From the NCBI GenBank assembly GCA_001599975.1, contig BCIO01000003.1:2598677-2662676 (forward strand): 64,000 nt of DNA, given 5' to 3'. This DNA comes from Cystobasidiopsis lactophilus. Taxonomy: Eukaryota; Basidiomycota; Agaricostilbomycetes; Agaricostilbales; Chionosphaeraceae. The notes beneath the pieces were generated by a model, which saw nothing but the letters and a program-made list of their open reading frames with translations, was not told the origin of the DNA and searched no databases. The translations under genes were made by a program, and so were the position numbers. Shown here piece after piece: positions 34,578 through 46,100 of this stretch (position 1 is the stretch's first letter; the number at the start of each line of letters is the position of its first letter).

Positions 34578-34840
34578 CCTGATACTGCGTGGAAGTGGGC
34601 AGCCTAAGCAGAGGTGGATGTCGAAGGAGTCGTGAATCCGACGAAGAGCCCACTGAACAAGGCTTGCTCCCTGCTGGCGGTGGCGGTTGGTGGCGGCAAC
34701 ATTCGAGCAGCCCCTCTACCAGTCTCATTGTGGTCGCTATTGGATGGGACGAGCATCGCCCTTTCAGCGTTGGCTTCGTTTCAAATCGAAAACCAGGCAT
34801 CAGCCGTGGAAGTCGACGATCCCACTTTCTTCCGACTATT

Positions 34841-35679
34841 TCAATCGCCTCCTCCACCACCACCTCCATCTCCACCGCCGTCTCCACCACCATCTCCGCC
34901 GCCCCCGTCACCTCCTCCATGATCGCCACCGTGATGACCGCCCGCGTCTCCCCCGTGATGGTGGTGGCCAGAATCTCCATAGTGATAGGTGCCAGGACCG
35001 CCGCCGTAGTACGTGACGGTCGAGTCGTTGTTATTCTGGCGCGCTGAGCCGGACGGACGAGGCCGGGGGATGACGCCGACGATGCACGCCGAGCTCGACA
35101 GAGGATTCTGCCGCAGGTTGATGCCAACGACAGCGGTCAAAGCTGCTTCAAACAGAGGCGTCGGCCAGCCATTGGTCAAGAGCTGGTCCACAGGCAGTGC
35201 GGCAAATGGAAAGACCGTTATAAGGCGGCTGAACGGGTTGAAAGTAGCGAGCGGAGGGCTGGTGCCTTCCGGGGCATCGACAACGAGCTGTTGACACTTT
35301 GGATGAGATGATATTGAATACTTTTGAGGGAACTTTGACTCACGTTCTTGATGGGCGACCCGTTCTCTTGCCAAAAGCGGTAACGTCGCTCCTTGAATTC
35401 GAACCCTCTCCAGGTCAAAGGAGTATCGAGCGTCAATATTTGACCAGGAGCCGCTACTGCATTGGGCGCAACATGGGCCCGAGAGCCTTTGAAGGAAGCG
35501 AAAGGCGCTCCAAGCCGGTCGCCGCGGTACAGGTCCGTCATCTTGCTGCCCGCTCCACAACACGAGGCAGTTGCGGTCACAGAAACGGTGAACAAAGTCC
35601 GACCCGAAGCTTGAAGGGAGGTAGAGCCATCAGGATTGTCGAACAAAGTGACCTGCACCGGCAGGTTTTGCATCGACAT
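34841..35679 (-). CDS. Tubby-like/DUF6593-type protein with Gly-Asp-His tail
   Basis: Two exons in gene order: 35344-35679 and 34841-35287, giving 260 residues. Residues 1 to about 160 resemble the beta-rich, tubby-C-like folds common in basidiomycetes (DUF6593): TLFTVSVTATASCCGAGSKM, TWRGFEFKERRYRFWQENG and PLFEAALTAVVGINL. This family call is tentative. The last 55 residues are low complexity, starting TYYGGGPGTYHYGDSGHHHH and continuing as repeated GGD/GGHH units to the stop. Such a tail could bind metal or phase-separate, but this is inference. An in-frame GTG upstream is ignored. The start MSMQNLPVQ is the first ATG. Confidence 0.72.
34844..34921 (-). repeat. Coding trinucleotide-type repeat (Gly/Asp codons)
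   Basis: On the plus strand this is a run of CCA/CCG/CCT/CAT-type triplets. Read on the coding strand it gives tandem GGD and GGG units at the C-terminus of the protein at 34841-35679. It is imperfect, so recombination or slippage-driven length variation between strains is likely. Confidence 0.8.
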
Positions 35680-36059
35680 GCTGGTGGACGAGTGCCGAAG
35701 GGTGGGGACGGCAGAAGTGTGGTCAAACACCCATAGGAGAGGTGATCGGAGTGCGTTTTAGGTGCCAGATGGCCGAACGAGAAGAAGAGGCGAGGAGCGC
35801 CAAGGCGTGGATCGCCCGGCTGAGGTGGATTAACCGAGCGTGATCGAACGGTGTCGAGGTTGATATTGGTTTGGCCCCAGGCTGATGACTGTTAGAGCGG
35901 GAAAAGTGGTCGACAAAGGACGTAGAAAGATAAGGGCGAACGGAAAAGGGCAGAAGACTGAAAAGAAAGAGCGGGAATCGAAAAGTCACGACGCTTGTTC
36001 CTTTGGCAAAGCATCAACACACCATAGAAAGCGCAAAGCAAAGCTGATCGCGCTTACAT
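35680..36059. other. Intergenic region, no gene seen
   Basis: This 380-bp, purine-rich region lies upstream of the Gly-Asp-His-tailed gene. It contains short open frames without protein-like composition. It presumably holds a promoter and the 3' end of the F-box gene on the same strand. Confidence 0.55.
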
Positions 36060-37307
36060 TCAGTACCACCCCTCCCACAACTCATTTTCGTCGAAACGAA
36101 TCTCGAGATTCCGCGCTTTCTCGAGCTGCCCGACGGCCTCGATCTCCTCTTTCTCCAGCGAACGTCCTTGAAATGGAAAATAGTAAAAACGCCGCAAAGA
36201 AGGAAGTAAGGATTGATCGGCCAGTGCTTTCAAAATGGCAAGAAACCGATCAAAATGTTCGAAATCGAACTCCGCGATCAAGGTGAATTCAGTGAGACCG
36301 GCTGGTAGGAGGCGCAGAGCTCTGCCGAACTCGAAAGCGTCTTCTTCGAACCAATATCGCAGGCAAAGGCGTTTAGTGTGCTGCAATTGGGAGCGAAGCG
36401 CGCCAAGGATGGCGCTGTCTTCGAAGGGTTCCGCAAGCGAAAAATCGAGGAGCACGCGGGTCACACACGGCGTGAAATTGGCTAAAAATCGTTCGGGACG
36501 ATCCGCCAGCAGGGTCAGAGCCACTGTGCGAAGGTTCGGAGCGAGGCGCAAGAGTTGGATGCTGGCCATGCTGGGCCCGAGAACCGAATTCCCGCCAAGG
36601 AAGTCCAGCCTTTGAAGGGACGACATGCTTTGGAGATTCAAAGGTTCTCCGAATCCATCATTGTAGTTGTGAAGCGTGAGGTGAGTGAGGGAAGGGGTAT
36701 TGGCTAGAAGCGGCTGAATCTGTTCGTCGAAGATCCTCCTGGCGGCCCTTGATGATTCAACTTCCAACTCTTCGACAACTCCAAATTGGGAGAAGCACGC
36801 GAAGAGAGCGTCCAGGTCCATCGTTGCCATCCGTTTCTCGCCTTCAGACATAGCACCAGCGTCGACGTCCCAATCCAGGATAACCTTGTAACGAAGTTGT
36901 CGAGGGGTCACCAAACCCTCGAGAAACGCTTGAAGATGCCCAACAATCAACTGCGCGCGTGGCAGATTCCATTGAATGTCGAACAGAATTCTGGTGAAAT
37001 GCTGTCGCCACGACCAGTTGAGGAGAGCTTTGAGGAAAGGAGATTCAGCCCCTTCATCCAAATCGTCCGAGTCGATCTCGACGGGGCAAACAGAGAAGTA
37101 GTGGGCGAGGAAGAGGCGCAAAAAGCGCTTGTTGAGAACAAGGAGGTCGGGGTCGAAACCTTTCAAGCGGGCGCCAGACGACCGAAAAGGCAGATCGCGA
37201 TAGAACGACGGCCACGCTCTTGGCAAGATCTCGTTCAGGATCAGCTCGTCGGGCAGGTCCATCAAGCTGAGAGGAGGTCTGCCGGCGTCCTCGCCACCCG
37301 AACTCAT
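36060..37307 (-). CDS. F-box-like protein, intronless
   Basis: A single exon encodes 415 residues with the start at 37305-37307. The N-terminal F-box reads LMDLPDELILNEILPRAWP and would dock to Skp1. The rest shows leucine-spaced LRR-like segments (LTHLTLHNYNDGFGEPLNL, LQRLDFLGGNSVLGP, LLRLAPNLRTVALTLL). This is a typical member of the expanded basidiomycete F-box families and the third F-box-like gene in this window. It is the only multi-hundred-residue gene here without an intron, so a retroposed origin is possible. Its substrate is unknown. It is divergent from GPN3 with 326 bp between starts. Confidence 0.8.
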   Translation of the reverse strand: MSSGGEDAGRPPLSLMDLPDELILNEILPRAWPSFYRDLPFRSSGARLKGFDPDLLVLNKRFLRLFLAHYFSVCPVEIDSDDLDEGAESPFLKALLNWSWRQHFTRILFDIQWNLPRAQLIVGHLQAFLEGLVTPRQLRYKVILDWDVDAGAMSEGEKRMATMDLDALFACFSQFGVVEELEVESSRAARRIFDEQIQPLLANTPSLTHLTLHNYNDGFGEPLNLQSMSSLQRLDFLGGNSVLGPSMASIQLLRLAPNLRTVALTLLADRPERFLANFTPCVTRVLLDFSLAEPFEDSAILGALRSQLQHTKRLCLRYWFEEDAFEFGRALRLLPAGLTEFTLIAEFDFEHFDRFLAILKALADQSLLPSLRRFYYFPFQGRSLEKEEIEAVGQLEKARNLEIRFDENELWEGWY

Positions 37308-37633
37308 CTTTTCGAGACAAAATGTTAGTTCTGAGCTTGCCTTCGGCTTTGCGAAGCACCAACCGTTGCACCGATAGCATCTTTCACATCATCAGAAGGG
37401 TCCACGGACGACATTGGTGCTCGAAGCGATGTCAGAAGTCGCTGGACCTCTCCAAAACGCATTTCGACGCAATTGAGCTTTCCTTCGCACCCCACCGAGT
37501 TCGGAAGTGGTCTGCCTCTCTTTCCATTCTCGTCCGGTCAAACTCAGCGCAGAGAAATTGCCACGACAACCGGAACGGTCTAACTCGGTCCTCATCCCTT
37601 TCGACAGCGTGAAATCGCTCTCGTCCTAACGAA
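37308..37633. promoter_or_regulatory. Divergent promoter region between F-box gene and GPN3
   Basis: A 326-bp interval between opposite start codons. No coding signal is present. The regulatory role is inferred from the arrangement. Confidence 0.4.
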
Positions 37634-38709
37634 ATGGTGAAATACTGCATCCTGGTGTGCGGCCCTGCCGGCGCTGGTAAGAGCACGTTCTGCACCGCCT
37701 TGCTCAACCACGCCGCGTCTACGAACCGGGTCATGCACCTCTTCAACCTCGACCCGGCCGCCGAAAACTTTTCCGAGCACTCGCCCAGCCTGGACATCCG
37801 CGACCTCATCGGCTTGGAGGAGGTCATGGACGACCTGGACTTTGGCCCTAATGGAGGCTTGATCTATTGCTTCGAGTAGGGCTGGCTCTCCATTCCAAGA
37901 AAGAGTGATTTCTCGAAACCCATCCTTGTCCTCACAGATACCTGCTCAACAACCTGGACTGGCTTCATGAAGTGGTTGGCGATTACGAGGACGATTACCT
38001 GATCATCGACTGCCCGGGCCAGATCGAGCTGTACACGCACTTCGACATCATGTCCCGTCTGGTGTCCACTTTGCAGCGCGAGCTCGACTTTCGGGTGTGC
38101 GCCACCTACCTGCTCGAGTCGCAGTTCATGGAGGACCGGACCAAGTTCTTCGCCGGCGTTATGTCGGCCATGAGCTGCATGATCAACCTCGAGTGCCCGC
38201 ACATCAACGTGCTCAGCAAGATGGACCTGTTCAAGAAGAGCAAGAGCAAGCGCGAGCTGGAGAGGTGCCTTGGCTTCCTCTTATATGAGCTCTGTTTATT
38301 GAGCTCATGATTTGTTGTTCGGCGCAGATACGTGGACCCGGACCCGACCCTCTTGGCGGACGAGGCGAATGCGACGACCAACCCAAAGTTCCACGCGCTG
38401 AACCAAGCCGTGGTCCAGCTCGTGGGTGGCACTTACTTTCATTGCGCAATGTTCGCTCACAATTTGCACTGCCCGCAGATCGAGGACTACAACATGGTCT
38501 CCTTCATCCCGGTCGACGTGACGGACGAGGACTCGATCACCTACGTCCTGTCGCACATTGACAATGCGATTCAATACGGAGGTGAGACGGCTGCCCACTG
38601 TTGAGGCTCTTGCCAGGAACTCAGCAAGGTGTTCACTCTCACAGAATCGGAGGAGCCGAAAGAGCCGAAAGACTTTGACGCGGAGGGCGACTTTGACGTG
38701 GCGGACTAG
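37634..38709 (+). CDS. GPN3: GPN-loop GTPase 3
   Basis: GPN3 is a dimeric GTPase needed for nuclear import and assembly of RNA polymerase II. Four exons: 37634-37875, 37938-38264, 38328-38581 and 38645-38709, giving 295 residues. Visible motifs in order are the P-loop CGPAGAGKST, the switch region HLFNLDPAAENF, the diagnostic Gly-Pro-Asn loop in DLDFGPNGGLIYC, the Walker-B/G3 segment IIDCPGQIELYTHF and the base-recognition motif VLSKMDLF. The C-terminus is an acidic tail (EEPKEPKDFDAEGDFDVAD), as in fungal Gpn3. Another acceptor near 38620 does not keep the frame. Confidence 0.95.
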
Positions 38710-39452
38710 ATCACTTCAGCACTTCAGTCCCTTATGGCCAGCATCTACCTTCGGCGCGGTGGCGACCAGGGCAGCTAAGCTCTGCAGCCGATGAGCCTCG
38801 AAATCAGGTTGGTGGGATTCCGCCACGCTACTGCACTGAGAGTTCATAGATCTCGCTGACACAGCTACCTATTCTGCCCGCTGTATGAAGACCTCAGCCA
38901 GAAATTCTCGCCTCGAACATCCGGACGAGGTGGCGCTCGAGCGGCAGTATGGGCATTATCAGCCTGCAAGCCTCGTCTTTGCGCCCTCCGGCTCAACGCT
39001 CTTTGCTCCAACTTCGGCGATCGAGCACGCGAGCGGGCGGAAGCGTTGGACGTGGAACAGACGTGTCCGAGAATCCGCGGGGGCTGGCAGCCTGGTCAGA
39101 CGACCTCGGCATTCTCGTTGGGCCGCCCACCTTCAAACAGAGGCCAACATCTCTGTTTTGCATCTAGAGACTAAACCATAGATTCCCACCTGCTGGTGCC
39201 GAGACCACTCGACCTGCAAGCCGAAATCCGGGGCTTGAACCTCATCAGCCTCTCGTTGTCGAATGTCCCGCCAATAGAGTCCGTGGCCTCTAAAGATGCA
39301 GCTCCTTAAAGAAGATGAGCCTCTAGAGTATGCTTGCAGGCGTTGACATTAGCGAGAATCAGTCGCTAAGCCGGACTGGATGGCGCTACAGATCCCCCAA
39401 GACTCATGCGACAGTGTTCGTTAACCCGACGCCGCCTCTACAGACCGCGGCG
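38710..39452 (+). other. Ambiguous open region, possible small gene
   Basis: This 743-bp region lies between GPN3 and the VTT gene. One candidate begins at 38790 (MSLEIS), uses a good donor at 38807 and acceptor at 38864, and continues YLFCPLYEDLSQKFS. A later segment (39000-39120) reads well as EALDVEQT joined to WSDDLGIL, but only if a 28-nt intron is removed. All three forward frames are open for more than 200 nt here, so reading frame alone cannot decide. I regard a real small gene as possible, not shown. Confidence 0.3.
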
Positions 39453-40801
39453 ATGGCGGAATCGCCGTTGACAGGGCCGCCCAAAGCGTATCCCAAGGGC
39501 CTCGTCGGGCGCTACAAGAAGCTCAAGGACGACCGGCCTCTAGTCGTCAACTCGGCCTGGGCGCTGCTCGCCTTCGCCTGCGCCATCCTCTCCCTCGTCC
39601 TCGCCCTCAAAGCGCTGTTGCCGCCCATCGACGAAGGCGACAAGCCGGCGGTCAAGATCCCAAAGTCGTTCGACGACCTCAAAGCCTTGAACGAGGTGCT
39701 CCAGGTCTACAAGGAGCGCAACTTCGCCCGCACCCTCGGCTCGTTCATCATCGTCTACCTCTTCCTCCAAGCCTTCTCCCTACCCGGCTCCATGTACCTG
39801 TCCATCTTGGCCGGAGCGATGTATGGCCTTTGGGCACTGCCACTCTGTTGCGCCGTGCGTTTCCTGCCCTCCCCTTATTCCGCTCGGCCTTGGGTTGAAT
39901 GCAATGTGCCTTGCAAAACGTACAGTTGGTGGCAACGGGAGCCAGCTTGTGCTACGGCCTGTCCATCCTCTTTGGCTCGGCGCTCTTGGTGTCCTCGGCC
40001 AAGTGGAGAAACCGGTTGGCGAAGTGGCAAGACCGCATCAAGAAGCACCGCGAGAACCTCATCTCCTACCTCATAGTTCTTAGGTGCGTTTGGTGTCCTG
40101 ACCATCAGCCAAACCTTTGGCTGAGGCCGAAATTCCATGGCACAGAATCGCTCCCTTGCCACCTCACTGGGTCGTCAACGCCGTCGCGCCGCACCTCGGC
40201 ATCAGCCTGCGCCAGTTCTGGATCTCCACCTTCTTGGGCGTCGTCGGCGTCACCTACATCCACGTCTCCATCGGCGGCGCGCTGTCGGAAATGACCAGCT
40301 CGGCCGACTTCCACTTGATCTCGGTTCGTTTTGTCGCTTACCTCTCATTCGTGGGACCAAATCCTGAGAATGGCGCCTTTTGACGTGAACGAACAGCTCA
40401 AGAACTTTTTGGGCTTGGCCGGCATCGTTTGCGCCGTCTTGGTGCCGGTGGTGGGTGGCGCTCCCTGATCTTGAAGCACGCTCTGTGCTCAGTAAATTTG
40501 ACATCTACAGGCCGTACGATACGCATGGAAACAAGACCTGGCCGAAGCGGCGACCGAAGGGGACGTGGGCGCCATCGCCTTGCCGGTGGACGGGGAGGAA
40601 GACGCGCCCGAGCTCATCGACCCCGTCACGCCCCGGAGCTACAACGACCAGTACAAGCACGCCAAGCTCATCTTCCTCGACTCGGAGGGCCGGGACCTAC
40701 CCGACAGGACGAGGCTATCACCGCTCTTGCCACCTTCGTTTGACACGCTCGAAGCTCGCCGGAGAGAGCTCGAGCTCGCCCGGCAGCGATCTGGCTTGTA
40801 G
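39453..40801 (+). CDS. VTT-domain (TMEM41/DedA-like, SNARE-associated Golgi) membrane protein
   Basis: Five exons: 39453-39854, 39926-40083, 40146-40323, 40397-40450 and 40511-40801, giving 360 residues. A first helix (VNSAWALLAFACAILSLVLA) precedes the VTT block. The block contains VYLFLQAFSLPGSMYLSILA with the Pro-Gly-Ser hallmark, GAMYGLWALPLC, ASLCYGLSILFGSALLVSS, PPHWVVNAVAPHLGI, ISTFLGVVGVTYIHVSIGG and a last helix. TMEM41B and VMP1 relatives are phospholipid scramblases at the ER; fungal Tvp38 is a Golgi member. The N-terminal order here is closer to TMEM41. An in-frame upstream ATG at 39330 was not used because it adds non-conserved sequence. Confidence 0.87.
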
Positions 40802-40949
40802 ACTTCACTGCATTGTATCTATTCTCGTTCTTCTTGTCCATGTAATTCGCACAACGCCACACCCACATTTGCCCCGACCCCCGCTTTGCAAGGCCCTGGG
40901 CGTGACGTGTGTTTTTTTTGGCTTGCCTCTGCACCGTGAACTGAGCAAG

Positions 40950-42845
40950 ATGGTGCGGCTGCGATCTTCACTGCATTCATACATTGAATACGCTCTCACG
41001 TTGGCCCACAGCGATTGCCCAGCCCACACCCAGCGCTCGAGTGGCGGCAGCACTTCTGGCCTGACCTGCAGCGCTTCCTCAAGCATGGCGATGGCCTCCA
41101 CGCCAACACGGCCACCTTCACCAAGTGGTACAACTCGCTCATCCAGGGCACCATCGTTAAGGACGCCCAGCGCTTCGTCTCGCCGCACCTCGTCTCCTCC
41201 TCGCTCGGCGCCTTCCGCCTTTGGTACACCTCGCACCAGCCGCTCAACGTGGCGCTCGGCTACTGCTTCTGGGTCTCTGTAGCTTGCACCTTCATCCAAG
41301 AGCTCTCCGGCAACTACTCGGTCGTGCGCCCCCTTGTTTGCCTCCCAAAAGTTTTCCAGGCAATCGATGATGACACGTTTTGGGCTGGAACCAGGTTGAC
41401 CGGCTCTGGACCTTCCTCCCCGTCGTCTACTCCGCCCACTTCACCTTCCACACCGCCATCTCGGCCTCCAATGTCACCAAGAGCTGGATCTCGTGGACCG
41501 GCACGTCCGGCAGCGAGGTGCTCGACTACTTTGTGCCCCGCGGCGTCGACCCGCGCATGTTTGTCGTCCTCGTCCTCCAGGTGCTCTGGTGCGCCCGCTT
41601 GAGCTACAACTCGGTCCGACGCGGCTTCTTCACCAGGTGAGTAGTGGCTTCAGCCTTGGCTCCATCAAGGGCTGAATGAGATCCACCGCCTCCAGCTTCT
41701 TCCACGAGGACTACAGGTGCGGCTCTCTTTCCCTATATCTAATGTAGATCAAATTTAAGGGATCCACACAGATGGCCCGTTCTGCGCAAGGACATGAACT
41801 GGATCCAGACCAAGCTGTTCTCGGTCGTCTTTGTGGCCTTCATCCAAAACATCCTCCTGCTCGCCACCGCCCTGCCCCAATACGTGCTCCTCACCTCGCG
41901 CGCGGCTGAGCACCCGACCCGCGCGCCCCCTTCGTTCGGCGGCTTCGACTGGTTCTTGGTCGCCCTCTACGTCAACGTCCTCACGCTCGAGCAGATCGCC
42001 GACGACCAGCAGCAAGACTACCAGAAGTGGAAGCGCTCTCCCGCGGCCACTTCCACCGCCGGCAAGAACCCGCAGCAGATCATCGACGACCGCGCTGCCC
42101 TCCAGAGAGGCTTCAAGACTGACGGCTTGTTCGCCTGGTCTAGGCACCCCGTGCGTTTCTCGTCCTCCTTTTGCAGTATTCATCTGCTTAGCTTCGACGA
42201 ATTTGAAACCGCACAGAACTTTGCCTGCGAGGTCTTCCACTGGTACATCCTCTACATGTTCACCATCCGCGCCACTGTCCCCCAGTCCGTCTACACCTAC
42301 ATCCTGTCCACCTTGCAGACTGTCGCCGATCAAGCTATCAACCACCACTCGTTCGACGTCTCCAAGCTCACCTCCCTTGTTACGGACGTCGGTGAGTGCA
42401 ATTGAGCCTTCGCGCTTGCCACCAAGCTCAGGCTTCAGTCGAACTCGCAGCGCCTCACTTTATCAACTACTCTTTGATTGGACCCGTTTCGATGACCCTT
42501 CTCTTTGTGAGTTGCCCTGTCAATGCGCAAGAAGGACTGCCTCTGACTTGAACGCTGCAGTACGGCTCTGCGCCCTACACCGAGAAGATCACGGCTTCCA
42601 AGCACCCACTTTGTGAGGCTCTATCACCCCTATCTTCAGTAGCTGTTCTGACGCAAGCGCATGTTGGATCCTCCACAGACAAGGAGTATCAAAAGCGAGT
42701 GGCGATGCTCTGGCCGACCGACACGCTCTTGAAGATTGCCCTACTCAGCGTCCGCGGCAAGCTGGAAAAGGTGGAAGCGATCGTCTTTGGCTCGGCGGGC
42801 TTGAAGGGCATCGAAGGCGCCGAAGGGTCGAAGAAGAACCGATGA
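40950..42845 (+). CDS. DUF1295 (steroid 5-alpha-reductase-like) membrane protein
   Basis: Nine exons fit: 40950-40952, 41012-41323, 41395-41636, 41696-41716, 41772-42150, 42217-42391, 42439-42506, 42561-42612 and 42679-42845, giving 472 residues. Hydrophobic helices run throughout (VALGYCFWVSVACTFIQEL, LWTFLPVVYSAHFTFHTAI, MFVVLVLQVLWCARLSY). Family-type pieces include SYNSVRRGFFT, FFHEDYRWPVLRKDMNWIQ, GLFAWSRHPNFACEVFHWY and YKEYQKRVAMLWP. Members resemble NADPH-dependent sterol/fatty-acyl reductases, but their activity is unproven. The first exon as modelled is just the ATG, and exon 4 is 21 nt. The start is the least certain feature. The exon 2 donor could be three bases earlier. Confidence 0.85.
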
Positions 42846-43156
42846 AGAACTAAAAGGCATGGTGTTTCCTGGCTTGCAAGATTGGCTTTTGCTTGTAACA
42901 ACTAGCTCCTCCACAACTTTCCATCCCATAAAAAGATCCAAATGCATTTTTGAGACTGTTATACAACTTTTTTCCAGGCCGCCAAGCCCTGGCTATTATA
43001 CTGCAGGCGGCCGGTGACCGATGCGGACATGAGCTATTCATCACAATTTCCGGACAATGATCTAGTGTAGAGCGATGAGATGGTCTAAGGACGTCGACTG
43101 AATGGAGCCATGCAAGGAAGAAGTGCGGTATGCTGATAAGAGAGATGGAGGAGCGA
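42846..43156. other. Convergent intergenic region, no gene seen
   Basis: This 311-bp region is less GC-rich than the neighbouring genes and lies between the 3' ends of the DUF1295 gene and the histidine kinase. It likely contains both 3' untranslated regions and polyadenylation signals. Confidence 0.6.
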
Positions 43157-46100
43157 TCAGGTCTTGGTGGCCATCAAAGTGGCGATGTGGGCGAGGACCT
43201 CTTGGATGCGATACGGCTTGACAGAGACAATGTCGAACCCAGCCTTCAAGCAGGTCTCGACCTGTTCGGAGCGGGCGTTGCCGGTGAGGGCCATGACTGG
43301 GAGGTGTTTGAGCCCGTTGGCCTCTTCGTGGGCGCGGAGCTGGCGAATTGCGTCCAGCCCTCCTAGAACGGGCATTTCGACGTCCATGATGGTGAGATCT
43401 ATCTGAGCTTGAGCTACAGTGGGCACCTGCATACAGTTGCTTAGCTCACATCGCCAGCGTAAAAAGGGCAAAGGACTCACCTGGCCGAGCAGGACGTCGA
43501 GCGCTTCTTGGCCATTGTTGGCACAGGTCACGGTGAACTTGTTGTTCAAGAGCTGCCGCTGAAGGACCTTTTGGTTGACTGCGAACGGAACCTTAAGCAC
43601 TCGAATCGGCAGCCGCCGAAGGCGAATCAACAACTCACTGAGGTTATCTTCAACGACCAGAATGTGGAATGGACCCTCTTCAGCCTCCGCCGGGCTGGCC
43701 AGGACAGGGCTGGACCGAATGCTCATTGCGACGTCGGACGTCTCCGAAACGGTGCGCGACTTCCGCTTGGCCCTGTCCAGACGACTGAGGGAATGCCCGG
43801 ACGCCAGATCAGTAGAAAAAGGTTGAGGTAGCGCTCGGGCGGCAGGGATGACGAAGCGCTGCAAGGGAGTTTGCATAAGCCACTACCTTCGACAGTGTAC
43901 CGCGAACTCACAAAGCAAGAGCCTCTGCCTCGCTCACTTTCCACTTCGATGAAGCCGTCGTGAAGTTCGACGATCTTTTTGGACACAAACAAGCCGAGAC
44001 CAAAGCCGGCCAGACCTACGTAAGAAGTCAATCAGCTCTAGAACGATGTCCATCCGTTAAACACATACCGTCGACAGTGGGGTCAGCTTGGGCGAAGCGC
44101 TTGAAAAGCTTTTGATGCTCTTCTTGAGTGAGACCACGGCCTGTGTCGATCACACTGCACGAGACCCAAACGCCGTTTGGAGGAGTGGCCAGGTCCGACC
44201 CAGTCTCCACTCGGGTGACGCCAGGCCGCAAGGAAGGCACGGTAGTGCTAGCCTCGAGGCGTACGGTGACTTTTCGCACGGCACTATCGGCAGTGTGGCG
44301 AATGGCGTTCGTCACAAAGTTGATCAGCGTTTCTGCGTGGGTTTTGCCAAAGGTCAGCCTTTCATGAACGTGCGAAGGGCTACTAAGCTAAATGCTCACG
44401 CATCATACGATGACCATCGGCATTGATCCATTCTGTTTCCGGCGATCAGGCAAGAATCAGACCTCCGGCATGGAAAGGACTTGCCAGCTTTGCTCTCGGC
44501 AATGGAGCTGTCCAACTCCAAGTTCATTTGGATGTGCTTTTGAGCCGCTTCTACCTCAAACATCTTGATGACGATGCTGCCTTGGGATGGGAAGTAGAAG
44601 TCGGCTTTCGACAAAGCGAGCAGGCCCATCGAGATCTTGCTCCATCCGAGAATGTCCTCCGTGATCTGTCGGAGGTGAGAAGCACACAGTAAAATCGATT
44701 CGATGGCGTCGATGTTCTGGTCGAGTTCTCGAGCGAATTTGGTGGTGTCAAGCGGAGTGGCGGGGTCGATGGCGTCGATTTCGTCTAGCAACTTGTCGAG
44801 CGATTCGCCGACCCTGTAAGGGTAATCAATGCCTGCGTCATAACTAAATTGAAAGGCAGAATCTTCACATTTCTGCATTCTGCCAAACGGCGGATAAAGG
44901 GTTGCGGACTTCGTGAGATGCCACGTCCACGTTCAACTCGGCGATGCGGCGCATGCGCTCAGCGTCTGCAGCTCGCTTTTCCACCTCTTGAATGTGCATG
45001 CGTTCCAGAGCCTTGATTGATGACGTGTCGACCAGTGAACCAATGATGAGGAAGCCATCTTGGGTGCTCTGTGGTTGAATATCGATCTGACTCCACAGCT
45101 CGTTTCCATCCTGCTCTCGCTCCCAGCGGAACTCGTATTGGGAGACGGGCTGATGAGACTGCACGACACGCTCCCAGACGGTGGTCAGCTGGTCGCGGTC
45201 TTCAGAGTGCACAGCTGCCAGGAAGCTCTCCACGGTCTCGATATCGAAGCCGGTGATCCGTCGCCAAGCTGGGTTGACGTAGGTCAGGACGCCGTCCTCA
45301 GTGGCGGCAAAGATGCCGACAGGGGACATGCGAAGGACAGTGCCGAGCTGCTCTGCTAGGTCCTTGCTCCGGCCTTCGGCCTCGACCAGGGCCTGAGTCC
45401 GCTCTTGGACTCGTTTCTCCAGCTCGACGCGCATGCGACCGAGCTGTAGGTGATTGTGTACACGCACAAGCAGCTCTTTGCTGGCGAACGGCTTGTGGAG
45501 GTAGTCGTGGGCGCCATGCAGCAAGCCGTCCACACGGGCTTCTTCGCCTGCCCGAGCCGACAAGAGCAGCGTAGGCAGTAGAGCAGTTTTGGGATTCTCT
45601 TGCAAGGCGCGCAGAAGCTGGAAACCTGTGATCGTACGTAAAACTCAGTGATCTTCGGAATTGTGAAAGTCCTTTCTCGCCCACCGTCAAGGACTGGCAT
45701 CATTATATCGCTTAGGACCTATCAGCAAAGACTTAGCACCAAGGCCCTCGACTGCAGCAGAGCATGGTGGCTCTCACCATGTCAATCGGTTGCGACAACG
45801 CGTAATCCAGTGCTTCCTGGCCGTTGGCCACCGTCACGACGCGATAGTACTTGGACAGAATGCTCTTGATGTACTCTCGCATGTCGGTGTTGTCGTCAGC
45901 GACCAGTACGGTGGAGCCCTTAGTGGAAAGGAGCGGAAGGCCGTCTTCATTGGTGATCATCTGGTCGCCAGAGGAGTGACCGCCGCTGGACAGGCTCGAT
46001 ACAGATGGCGCGGGTGACCGGAGATCGTGCTCGGGCAGAACAGGGACGGTCCAGCGCGAAGCCTCGTCCACGATTCTGATAGAAGGGTCAGCAGGTGTCG

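Noticed and set aside
34474-35127. Minus-strand frame of about 217 codons overlapping CIA30 and the Gly-Asp-His gene
   Set aside because: It spans two genes out of frame. Its Met/Val/Glu repeats are the shifted reading of the Gly/Asp triplet repeat.
40455-41282. Plus-strand frame of about 275 codons overlapping two genes
   Set aside because: It runs through the last exon of the VTT gene and into the DUF1295 gene in the wrong frame. Its composition is Ser/Pro/Arg noise, whereas the spliced frames match families.
41755-42348. Minus-strand frame of about 197 codons
   Set aside because: Antisense of the DUF1295 membrane-protein exons. No splice or family support.
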